Shown piece by piece: positions 53,148 through 60,803 of a stretch of DNA of 64,000 nt; position 1 is the first letter of the stretch, and every line of letters begins with the position of its first letter. The translations under genes and the position numbers were made by a program. Source of the stretch: Oligoflexia bacterium (GTDB lineage: Bacteria; Bdellovibrionota; Bdellovibrionia; JABDDW01); contig JADJXN010000003.1 in NCBI GenBank assembly GCA_016715815.1, positions 1 through 64,000 on the forward strand. The letters run 5' to 3'. The notes under the pieces are model-generated. The model was not told the DNA's origin, searched no databases, and saw only the letters and a program-made list of their open reading frames with translations.

Positions 53148-54128
53148 TTATTTATTACCAATTTCTTTTAAAGTATTTTTTAGTGCTTCAACACCATCCA
53201 CATTAAGTATTTTTGATTCAGGAAGTATTTTTTTACATAACCCACTTAAAACTTTACCTGCACCAAACTCAATATATAAATTCACTCCCATTTTAGCGGT
53301 ATTTTCAATACTTTTTGTCCAAAGAACTGGTTTTGTTACTTGTGGTATAAGAAAATTTTTAACATTTTCACCATTATAATTAACCTCAGCATTAACATTA
53401 TGTACTACGCCAAAAGCCATTTCTCTTTGCCAGGTAATTTCATCAAGTTTTGGTTTTAATTTTTCCTGGGCTGGTTTCATCAGGGTTGAATGAAACGGAG
53501 CACTTACTGCTAAAGGAATAATTTTTGCTCTGCTTGCTCCATAATCAGCACCCTTAAAATTGTCCTTCATAAATTGCAAAGCTTTTTCGTGCCCACTTAC
53601 AACCACCTGGCCTGGGCAATTAAAATTTGCAGCTTCGATAACACAGTTTTTTAAACCAAGCTCAGAGGCTGCGCGCTTTTGAAAATCAACACAGGCTTTT
53701 ATTACCTGCTCATCTTCTACACCAATAATAGCCATCATGCTGCCTGCTCCAACGGGAACCGCTTCTTGCATAGCAAGGCCTCTTATTCTTACAGCTTGTA
53801 TAGCATCACTTAAAGAAAGTGCGTTAGCTGCAACAAGAGCTGAATATTCCCCTAAAGAATGCCCTAATGCTAAAAATGGTCTATGATCAGATTCAGAGCA
53901 AAAAACTCTATAAGCACTTATGGAAGTAATTAAAAGTGCAGGTTGAGTATTAAACGTAAGTCTTAATTCAGATTCCGGAGTATCAAAGCAAAGTTTTGCA
54001 AGGTTTAACTTTAAAGCTTCACTGGCTTCATCAAAAGTATCTTTTGAAATTTTAAAATTATCATAGAGCTCTTTTCCCATGCCTGGGTGCTGACTACCTT
54101 GACCTGGAAAAAGAGAAGCTGATTTCAT
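53148..54128 (-). CDS. fabD: Malonyl-CoA:ACP transacylase
   Basis: 326 residues. It begins FPGQGSQHPGMG. The nucleophile is Ser91 in LGHSLGEYSA; the arginine at QAVRIRGLAMQEAVP and the histidine in SAPFHSTLMKPA also match. It loads malonyl onto ACP. The start is one base after the fabH stop, so the two are coupled. Confidence 0.95.
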   Translation of the reverse strand: MKSASLFPGQGSQHPGMGKELYDNFKISKDTFDEASEALKLNLAKLCFDTPESELRLTFNTQPALLITSISAYRVFCSESDHRPFLALGHSLGEYSALVAANALSLSDAIQAVRIRGLAMQEAVPVGAGSMMAIIGVEDEQVIKACVDFQKRAASELGLKNCVIEAANFNCPGQVVVSGHEKALQFMKDNFKGADYGASRAKIIPLAVSAPFHSTLMKPAQEKLKPKLDEITWQREMAFGVVHNVNAEVNYNGENVKNFLIPQVTKPVLWTKSIENTAKMGVNLYIEFGAGKVLSGLCKKILPESKILNVDGVEALKNTLKEIGNK

Positions 54129-54129
54129 T

Positions 54130-55118
54130 TTAATACCTCAATAAGATGGCGCCTGAAGTTAAGCCTGCGCCAAAAACTGTTGTTAAAATTAAATCCCCAC
54201 GCTTTATGCGGCCATCGTTAACAGCTTCATCAAAGGCTATAGGAACAGAAGCTGAAGAAGTATTTCCAGTGTGGTCTAAGTTTATAATGACTTTGCTCAT
54301 GGGTACATCAAGCTGCTTGGCAACTGCTTCAATGATGCGCATATTTGCCTGATGGGGTATAACCCAATTTATATTCTCTGCTGTAAGATTTTGTTTATTC
54401 AAAACCTCTTGAGAGCATTTAGACATTGTTTTAACAGCATTTTTAAAAATTTCTCTTCCCTTCATTTGTACAAAATGTTGGCCGTCTTGAATTATGCTTG
54501 GTGTGAGAGTTCTGTTAAAGCCGCCACCAGGGGTAACAAGTAAATCTCCCAATTTTCCATCTGAGGTGAGACTTTCACTTAAAAAATCGCTATCTCCTGA
54601 CTCGCTTCTGCCTAGTACAAATGCTCCTGCGCCATCGCATCAAATAAAATACATGTTTCACGGTCTTTGTAATTTATAAAACGAGTCAGTGTTTCAGCAC
54701 CTACAACAAGAATTTTACTAAAGGTACCTAATTTAATGTAATGGTTGGCAATACTTAATACATATAAAAACCCGGAGCAGGCTGCATTTAAATCCCAAGC
54801 AACGCATGTACCACTGCCAAGCTTTGTTTGAAGTTGGCAGGCGCTATTGGGAAGATTTGTATCTGGCGTAGTGGTGGCAAAAAATATGGCTTCAATTTCT
54901 TCAGGGCTTACTTTAGCAGCTTTTAATGCATTTTGAGCAGCTTTTAGAGCTAAATCAGATGAGCCTTCTCCTTCTTGAGCGAGGTGGCGTACTTTAATTC
55001 CGGTTCTTTCTGTGATCCAGGCATCAGAAGTTTCCACCAACTTTTCAATATCAAGGTTAGATAAAGTTTTTGGTGGAAGATAACTTCCCGTGCCTAGTAT
55101 TTTAGTTTTATACCCCAT
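54130..55118 (-). pseudogene. fabH: 3-oxoacyl-[acyl-carrier-protein] synthase III, split by a 2-nt frameshift
   Basis: Both halves of FabH are present in different frames. The upstream part (55118 to about 54640) has the active-site Cys114 (NAACSGF) and then leaves the frame, ending in an early TAG near 54612. The downstream part (about 54640 to 54130) carries IPHQANMRI (His) and NTSSAS (Asn). Around 54631-54641 the expected G-D-G codons would be restored by removing two bases (AT at 54639-54640). Either a real inactivating mutation or a sequence error; an otherwise intact fab cluster argues for the latter. Confidence 0.9.
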
Positions 55119-55129
55119 GGCCCCTTTAA

Positions 55130-55321
55130 CTAGTTCTGTTGCTTGTTTTTTGCTTTAACTATTTCTTTGCCGTTGTAGTAACCGCAATGTGGGCAAACAA
55201 CATGAGGTTGCTTAAGCTCACCACAATTAGAACATGAACTTACATTCACTGCACTTAAGGCAAGATGGCTTCTACGCTTATCTCTTTTTGATTTAGTTGT
55301 TTTATCTGCTGGAACACCCAT
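55130..55321 (-). CDS. rpmF: 50S ribosomal protein L32
   Basis: 63 residues. It begins MGVPADKTTKSKRDKRRSH, the L32 opening (VPxxxTSKSRRDKRRSH), and contains CSNCGELKQPHVVCPHCGYYNG, with four cysteines of the zinc-binding C+ form. It follows yceD and precedes fabH; the usual plsX gene between rpmF and fabH is missing here. Confidence 0.95.
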   Translation of the reverse strand: MGVPADKTTKSKRDKRRSHLALSAVNVSSCSNCGELKQPHVVCPHCGYYNGKEIVKAKNKQQN

Positions 55322-55322
55322 T

Positions 55323-55931
55323 TTAATTCTCCTTTTGCTTCATTAACCCTTTAAGTTTACTAAAGGGTGATTTTTCATCTTCAAAATTATTATCTTCAGA
55401 TTTGCATTGGCACCTAGATTTGTTTTTATTAATTCCACATTGAAAACAGAGACCTAAACATTCCTCACTGCATAAGGGCTGGTAGGGTATTTCAAGAGCC
55501 ATTTGTTCATGAACGACCTCTCCAATGTCAATAATATCTCCCTCTAAAAACTCTAGATCAAAAGAGCCTGTTAAGTCATCAGAGTGCATGCCAAAATTTT
55601 TTAAACTTTGCTCAGATTTATAAAATGCGGTCACAAAGTTTTTAGAAAAGGAGTTCGCATAAACCTCAGCACATCTTGAGCAAGTTAAATTAAGCTCACA
55701 CTTGATCTGACCTTTGACTTGGACCATTTGCTCAAGGGGCTCAACTCTGATTTTGGTTTCATAATTGGGGAAATCACCTAAGATGTCTAATAAAAGCCCA
55801 TTAAGTTCACCTGTTGTATGGGAAAAATTTAAATCAATTCCAGCTGAAGGAACTTCATGAAATTTTAACTGCAACCCTTTGGTTTGAGCCAGATTTTTTA
55901 TTTTAGAATGAATATTGAAAACCTCTTGCAA
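55323..55931 (-). CDS. yceD: DUF177 / YceD family protein
   Basis: 202 residues. YceD is linked to large-subunit rRNA processing and almost always precedes rpmF. VKGQIKCELNLTCSRCAEVY shows the CxRC motif, and the C-terminus has CSEECLGLCFQCGINKN, the common C-terminal cysteine-rich form. It is the first gene of the fab cluster on the minus strand, divergent from the SH3-barrel gene at 56040. Confidence 0.9.
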   Translation of the reverse strand: MQEVFNIHSKIKNLAQTKGLQLKFHEVPSAGIDLNFSHTTGELNGLLLDILGDFPNYETKIRVEPLEQMVQVKGQIKCELNLTCSRCAEVYANSFSKNFVTAFYKSEQSLKNFGMHSDDLTGSFDLEFLEGDIIDIGEVVHEQMALEIPYQPLCSEECLGLCFQCGINKNKSRCQCKSEDNNFEDEKSPFSKLKGLMKQKEN

Positions 55932-55959
55932 GGGCCTACCTCAAATGTTTGAAATTTAA

Positions 55960-55977
55960 AGGTCTATTTCTAGACCT
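55960..55977. repeat. 7-bp stem hairpin in the divergent region
   Basis: AGGTCTA (55960-55966), loop TTTC, TAGACCT (55971-55977), between yceD and the plus-strand SH3-barrel gene. It lacks a T-tract. A regulatory operator or a transcript leader hairpin is possible. Confidence 0.4.
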
Positions 55978-56039
55978 GGATTTTAAAAAAGTCAAGGAAT
56001 ATGGCGCGGTTATGGTATATACTTGGTAGTATGTTGGGT

Positions 56040-56930
56040 ATGCTTAAAAAGGGGTTATTTTTAATAATTATTCTGATGGCTTATGCCACTCTTACGCAGG
56101 CTGCAGATTTACGTATTACTGCTGATGAAGTAAAGGTTTTTAGCTCTCCTAATCCCAGCTCAGATATAGTTACCACTTTATTTAGAGGTGATATTGTTAA
56201 AGTAAGTAACAAGCCTCAGCCGGGAGGGTATCAGAAGGTAAAAGTTTCAACTTCAGGTGGGGATATAATTGGTTATGTAAGAAACTCAGATCTTAACCCA
56301 AAGCTCAGACAACAAACAAAGCAACAACAAAAACAGCAAGTTAGAAGTGTTGTAAGAAGAGGACCTAGGGGGCTCAGTACAAAATGGTCAGTGTTTTTAT
56401 ATGGTGGGATGAATTATCAGCTCCAAGGTGCAAGAAGTTATACAAACCCCAATGATCTTGTCACCTATGACATCACTTCTTTAGCAGGTTTAAGCACCCA
56501 ATTTGGCTTAGGTTTGCAGTTTCCAATACAGGGAAAATTTGCGGCACGCGCTTTTTTTGAACTAAAATCAATAGCCGTAAATGGCTCTGCTACTACCTCT
56601 AGTGCTGTGCCCACAGATATTTATTTAAAAGAACAATTTTTAACTTTTGGTGCAGGCGCGCAGTATTATTTTACACCTTATTGGTGGCTAGGTGGCGGTC
56701 TTCAAGTTGATAAAACAAGTTCTGGTACTTTAAAAGCAGGTGGGGAACCTGAAGTGACTCTTTTAAGTAATGATCTTGTGATGTTTTTTGCTGCCTATTT
56801 AAATACAGGTTATGAGTTTGAACTTTTTAAAAACTTTTATCTTGTACCTAATTTTAAAGCTGTCATGCTTTTTTCACGCCCACTTATTTTTGAATTTGAT
56901 GGTACTTTAAATTTTGCCTACGCTTTTTAG
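56040..56930 (+). CDS. Exported SH3b-domain plus outer-membrane beta-barrel protein
   Basis: About 296 residues. Signal peptide MLKKGLFLIIILMAYATLTQA. Residues 22-80 form a bacterial SH3 (VKVFSSPNPSSDIVTTLFRGD..., YVRNSDL), then a Gln/Arg-rich linker (QQTKQQQKQQVRSVVRRG) and a barrel ending LNFAYAF. The start is uncertain: ATG 56001, 56031 and 56040 are in frame, and only 56040 places the signal peptide normally. Possible peptidoglycan-binding barrel anchor. Its stop codon lies within the left arm of the inverted repeat. Confidence 0.7.
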   Translation: MLKKGLFLIIILMAYATLTQAADLRITADEVKVFSSPNPSSDIVTTLFRGDIVKVSNKPQPGGYQKVKVSTSGGDIIGYVRNSDLNPKLRQQTKQQQKQQVRSVVRRGPRGLSTKWSVFLYGGMNYQLQGARSYTNPNDLVTYDITSLAGLSTQFGLGLQFPIQGKFAARAFFELKSIAVNGSATTSSAVPTDIYLKEQFLTFGAGAQYYFTPYWWLGGGLQVDKTSSGTLKAGGEPEVTLLSNDLVMFFAAYLNTGYEFELFKNFYLVPNFKAVMLFSRPLIFEFDGTLNFAYAF

Positions 56931-56957
56931 GTAGCAGGTAGTTTTTGGTAATTGTAG
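56929..56957 (+). repeat. Left arm of a 29-bp perfect inverted repeat
   Basis: Begins AGGTAGCAGGTAG and ends AATTGTAG. Its exact reverse complement is at 57017-57045, with a 59-bp spacer between them. The arm includes the stop codon of the SH3-barrel gene. Confidence 0.9.
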
Positions 56958-57016
56958 GGGGTAATTTCAATTTAATGACAATTATAAGTATAGCTGACAC
57001 CAGCTCAAATATAGGT

Positions 57017-57045
57017 CTACAATTACCAAAAACTACCTGCTACCT
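57017..57045 (-). repeat. Right arm of a 29-bp perfect inverted repeat
   Basis: Reverse complement of 56929-56957. It contains the final codons and stop of waaA (residues VAGSFW). The spacer includes a small hairpin, AGCTG-ACAC-CAGCT. On both strands the fold would form a long stem that could stop transcription from either side. Confidence 0.9.
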
Positions 57046-58237
57046 TTTGGGAAGCACCTATTTGCAATTTGCAATAATTGATAATTTCTTGTTTTGATGA
57101 AAACTGTGATGCCTCCAGTATTTCTCTCAAATCATCTGAATTTGAAATTTCTTTTACATATCCTTGTGTTTTAAATAATAGGGCTTCTCGATTATTGTAA
57201 TGGTATGGGCCAACAAGTGTTGTGCAACCACAAGCCAAGGCTTCCATAACAGAATGTACTGATTTTTTAAAACTCCCGCCAATAAAGGCGACATCGCATA
57301 CTTGATAAATTGAAGCCAAAATTCCAACTTGATCAATAATGAGTGCTTCAATATTTTTTAGAGAGTTATTTTTTAAAAGATCAGTGTATGTAACATAAGC
57401 TAAGTTTTTTAGCTCAAGTTTTGATTTTATAGTTGTGATGTGGGAAGGATCTACTTCATGGGGAACTATAATGTTAAAATAATTATTGCTCAGGGCTGGG
57501 ATGATTATTTTTTCATCCTCAGGCCAGGTACTTGCTGCAATAAAAACTTTTTTGTTTTGAGGTATTAAGTTTTTAATTTCCATGGGTATAACTGAATGAT
57601 TTAGGCGGTAAAACACCTGGTCAAAACGAGTATCTCCGTCAATAGAAACACTGATATCGTTTAAAATCTTCTTAAAATTCTCAGCGTCATCAGTACTTAC
57701 ACATGAGATGTGATTTAAATTCTCAATTACTAAACTATAAAATAATCTGCCAAACAAACTTGCCACTTTTGGGCTATGGGAGGTGAGAGTGGCTGAAAAC
57801 AAAAGTGTTTTTACTTTATTTTTTTTAGAATACAATAGCATCATTGGCCATAAATCAGTTCGCGCCACTGCCAGAGCTTTGGGTTTAAAGTGTTTAATAA
57901 ATTTATTCATACTCCAAGAAAAATCCCAACATGAGGCACAAAAATAATCTACCTCTGGTGTATTTTGAATGTTTTTAACAACACTAGGGGAAAAATAAGT
58001 TACTAAAATTTTGCACTCAAATTTCTTTTTTAACTCTCTAATAACTGGTTTTGCATATTCAAATTCGCCACTTGAAACATGAAACCAATAAAGAGGGAGG
58101 TTTGAATCAACTTTTGGCCATGGATTTTTTCTTAATAAAAAACCTTGCTTAATTTTTTTATCAAAAAAAGAAAGAATATAAAAAACTAAAACTAAAAGGG
58201 GGTATAAAATAAATTGATATAAAATCTGTAAAATCAT
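57023..58237 (-). CDS. waaA: 3-deoxy-D-manno-octulosonic acid transferase
   Basis: 404 residues, GT30. An N-terminal membrane anchor (ILYQFILYPLLVLVFYILSFF), then the acceptor loop with catalytic Glu58 in HVSSGEFEYAKP, and the C-domain with SVHSVMEALACGCTTLVGP. It attaches Kdo to lipid A precursor. The last few residues come from the inverted repeat. It overlaps the heptosyltransferase end by four bases (ATGA). Confidence 0.92.
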   Translation of the reverse strand: MILQILYQFILYPLLVLVFYILSFFDKKIKQGFLLRKNPWPKVDSNLPLYWFHVSSGEFEYAKPVIRELKKKFECKILVTYFSPSVVKNIQNTPEVDYFCASCWDFSWSMNKFIKHFKPKALAVARTDLWPMMLLYSKKNKVKTLLFSATLTSHSPKVASLFGRLFYSLVIENLNHISCVSTDDAENFKKILNDISVSIDGDTRFDQVFYRLNHSVIPMEIKNLIPQNKKVFIAASTWPEDEKIIIPALSNNYFNIIVPHEVDPSHITTIKSKLELKNLAYVTYTDLLKNNSLKNIEALIIDQVGILASIYQVCDVAFIGGSFKKSVHSVMEALACGCTTLVGPYHYNNREALLFKTQGYVKEISNSDDLREILEASQFSSKQEIINYCKLQIGASQKVAGSFW

Positions 58238-59238
58238 ATTAACCTTTGTAAGGAATTAAAAACTTCATCAGCTTTAATATCCGTCATGCATTTCTGATAT
58301 TTGAATCTAATGCAAATTCCAGAGCCATCTTTTGAGCAAGGTTGGCACCAAAGATTTTTTTTCAAAGTAATACTTTCTTTTCGGAAAGTGTGTCCTAAAT
58401 GACTAGGCCCTTGAATGCAAAGGACATTTTTACCAAGTGCTTCAGCCATATGAAGTAAACCTGTATCAGCTGCTACTATGGTTTTACAAAATGTCAGTGC
58501 TGCAGCACTTTCTAAAAGACTCAGTCTTCCCTGTAAGCTTTGAACTCTGGCGGAGTTTAATACGAGGTCTTTACAAAAATCATCTTTTGGCCCTGCTAAA
58601 ATTAAAATATTAAGCTTTGTCTGAGATAAAATTTCTTCAATAAGTCTTTTCCAATTCTCAGCGGGCCAAGTTTTTTTAGGCCATGCAGTTGCGGGCATAA
58701 TTGCAATAATATTAGATGTAAAATTCAAAAGTGGTTTTACTTTAGAAAGTAAATGGTTATCTACATAAAGCTCTGATCCTTTTTGATCATTACTGATTCC
58801 CCATTTTTTTAAGGGATTCAAATAAGTTTCAATGCCAGAGGCATAATTATTTAAAAATTTAAGTTTAAGCCAAAAGATCAAAAATCGCCTAATGCGCTCC
58901 TTAGAGCGCCTAATAAAATACTTTGGTTTTAAATAGAGACATAAAATATGTGAACGTAAATTATTATGGGCGTCATAAACATGTGTGTAGTTTTCAAGCT
59001 TTAGTCTCTCGCATAATTTTAGCCAACCTGAAAAGCCAACTTTTCGATTAAAAGCAATAGTTTGCGTAACATAAGGATTGTTATTTAATAACTCCTTATT
59101 GTCAGATCTTATGACCCAATCAATGGTGGATGTGGGGAATTTCATTTTTAGATGACGCGGGACGGCTGATGCTTGAATGATATCGCCGATACTTGAGAGG
59201 CGAATAATGAGTATTTTTGGTTGTTCAGTACTGTTCAT
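58234..59238 (-). CDS. Lipopolysaccharide heptosyltransferase (GT9)
   Basis: 334 residues. It begins ILIIRLSSIGDIIQASAVPRHLK, as in WaaC/WaaF. YDAHNNLRSHIL, MPATAWPKKTWPAENWKRL and the VAADTGLLHMAEALGK motif are typical of heptosyltransferases. It adds L,D-heptose from the HldD product to the inner core. Whether it is type I or II cannot be decided. Overlaps waaA by four bases. Confidence 0.9.
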   Translation of the reverse strand: MNSTEQPKILIIRLSSIGDIIQASAVPRHLKMKFPTSTIDWVIRSDNKELLNNNPYVTQTIAFNRKVGFSGWLKLCERLKLENYTHVYDAHNNLRSHILCLYLKPKYFIRRSKERIRRFLIFWLKLKFLNNYASGIETYLNPLKKWGISNDQKGSELYVDNHLLSKVKPLLNFTSNIIAIMPATAWPKKTWPAENWKRLIEEILSQTKLNILILAGPKDDFCKDLVLNSARVQSLQGRLSLLESAAALTFCKTIVAADTGLLHMAEALGKNVLCIQGPSHLGHTFRKESITLKKNLWCQPCSKDGSGICIRFKYQKCMTDIKADEVFNSLQRLI

Positions 59239-59295
59239 ATTTTTAAAGTTTTCTCTAGATTTATCACCTTTATTCAGTGAATGATAGAACCAAAA

Positions 59296-59301
59296 AAGGG
59301 G
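59296..59301 (+). promoter_or_regulatory. Ribosome binding site supporting the purM start at TTG 59308
   Basis: AAGGGG, six bases before TTG 59308. The earlier ATG (59281) has no Shine-Dalgarno sequence. E. coli PurM starts with only about seven residues before the region matching SIDYKASGVDVEAGD. Confidence 0.5.
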
Positions 59302-59307
59302 AAGCGC

Positions 59308-60300
59308 TTGAGCATCGACTATAAAGCCAGTGGAGTAGATGTTGAAGCTGGTGATGATTTAGTAGATTGGATAAAAAATCAAAAGCCAGTTGGTGCCCAC
59401 AAGAATGTCCTCTCCGGTGTTGGCGGTTTTTCCGCACTTTTTAAACTTGATCTAAAAAAATATAAAAAACCAGTTTTAGTTTCTTGCACTGATGGTGTGG
59501 GGACAAAAGTTCGCTTGAGCGCAGAGTTTGATCAGTATGAGCCAACAGGAATTGATCTTGTAGCAATGTGTGTAAATGATTTAATTGTTTGCGGCGCAGA
59601 TCCGCTGTTTTTTTTAGACTATTATGCTTCAGGAAAGCTTAATTTAAATCAAGCTCAGGATTTTTTAAAAGGTGTCATTAAAGGTTTAAAAATGAGTGAC
59701 TGTAACCTCATAGGTGGTGAAACTGCCGAGATGCCCGGACATTATAGTGGTAAAGACTATGATTGTGCTGGTTTTTGCGTTGGGGCTATAAATGAAGATG
59801 AAATTATTGATGGCTCAAAGGTGGTTGTAGGAGATGTTGCAGTAGGTGTGGCCTCAAGCGGATTTCATTCAAATGGGTTTTCTTTATTAAGAAAACTTTT
59901 TGAAAAAGATCAAAATAGCTACAAAGAAGAACTTTTAACACCAACTAGAATTTATGTGGAGCTTGTGAAACAGTTAAAAAATAAAATTAAAATAAAAGCT
60001 ATGGCCCATATTACTGGCGGGGGTATTATTGGCAATGCCGCAAGAACTTTACCTAAAAATACAGCACTAAAATTGCAAAAGTGGCCTTGGCCCGATTTAT
60101 TTTTGGAAGTTCAAAAAAGAAGTGGGCTAAGTACTAAAGGAATGCTTGAAACATTTAACTGTGGCATTGGTTATGTTTTTTTTGTTTCTCAAAAAGATGA
60201 AGAGAAAGTGATTAAAGCTTCTAAGGAATTTGGCTGGTCTGCTACTCGTATTGGCTCAGTCATTGAGCATAAAGGAGAAGCATGCGTAACTGGGGTGTAA
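59308..60300 (+). CDS. purM: Phosphoribosylformylglycinamidine cyclo-ligase
   Basis: About 330 residues (TTG 59308) or 339 from ATG 59281. Forms AIR from FGAM with ATP. Signatures: IDYKASGVDVEAGDDL, GVGGFSALF, GTKVRLSAEFD, GGETAEMPG, GFHSNGFSLLR and AHITGGGIIGN. It leads the purine operon; purN overlaps its end by 19 bases. Confidence 0.95.
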   Translation: MSIDYKASGVDVEAGDDLVDWIKNQKPVGAHKNVLSGVGGFSALFKLDLKKYKKPVLVSCTDGVGTKVRLSAEFDQYEPTGIDLVAMCVNDLIVCGADPLFFLDYYASGKLNLNQAQDFLKGVIKGLKMSDCNLIGGETAEMPGHYSGKDYDCAGFCVGAINEDEIIDGSKVVVGDVAVGVASSGFHSNGFSLLRKLFEKDQNSYKEELLTPTRIYVELVKQLKNKIKIKAMAHITGGGIIGNAARTLPKNTALKLQKWPWPDLFLEVQKRSGLSTKGMLETFNCGIGYVFFVSQKDEEKVIKASKEFGWSATRIGSVIEHKGEACVTGV

Positions 60301-60803
60301 TGATTTCTGGCAATGGCAGCAATCTTTCTACTCTTTTAGAGCATAATGAGCTTAATATTTCAGTAGTGATTAGCTCAAGTGCTAAAGCCTATGGTGTTAA
60401 AAGGGCCAAGAGAAAAGGTGTGCCGGTTGAAATTATTCCAGAAAATTTAAAGCTTAATGATATGGAAGAATGGGTATTAAAAAAACTTAAAGTTTATAAT
60501 GTAAAAAATCTTTTTCTAGCAGGCTTTATGAAAATTTTAAGCCCTAATTTTATTAATAAATTTAAAGGCGAAGTTATAAATATTCATCCCTCTCTTTTGC
60601 CAAAGCATAAAGGGCTTCATGCTTTTGAAAAAGCTGTTGAAGCAGGGGATGGCGAGTTTGGTGTAAGTATTCATCATGTGGTGGCAGAAGTAGATTCGGG
60701 AAAAATTATTTTACAAAAAAAGTTTAAAAAGCCAAATAAACTCTTACTACACATAACAGAGCAACAAGCGCTAAAGCAAATTAAATGGGGACAGTTTAAA
60801 TGA
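60282..60803 (+). CDS. purN: Phosphoribosylglycinamide formyltransferase
   Basis: 173 residues, shorter than the usual 190-215. MISGNGSNLSTLLE, AGFMKILSPNFINKF, NIHPSLLPKHKG and GVSIHHVVAEVDSG are clear. It formylates GAR with 10-formyl-THF, supplied in part through GlyA. AAGGAG precedes ATG 60282. The C-terminus stops just after the catalytic region, but this alone does not imply loss. It overlaps the next gene by four bases. Confidence 0.93.
   Translation: MRNWGVMISGNGSNLSTLLEHNELNISVVISSSAKAYGVKRAKRKGVPVEIIPENLKLNDMEEWVLKKLKVYNVKNLFLAGFMKILSPNFINKFKGEVINIHPSLLPKHKGLHAFEKAVEAGDGEFGVSIHHVVAEVDSGKIILQKKFKKPNKLLLHITEQQALKQIKWGQFK

Noticed and set aside
55323..55931. Cys-rich C-terminus of YceD as a new zinc module
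   Set aside because: Many YceD/DUF177 proteins carry a similar C-terminal cysteine cluster.
56929..57045. Inverted repeat as an invertible promoter switch
   Set aside because: The spacer is only 59 bp, both flanking genes end at the arms rather than start, and no invertase gene is nearby.
57040..57060. CCTTTTGGGAAG shared with the glyA terminator repeat
   Set aside because: Only 12 bases match, the flanks are unrelated, and the site is coding in waaA.
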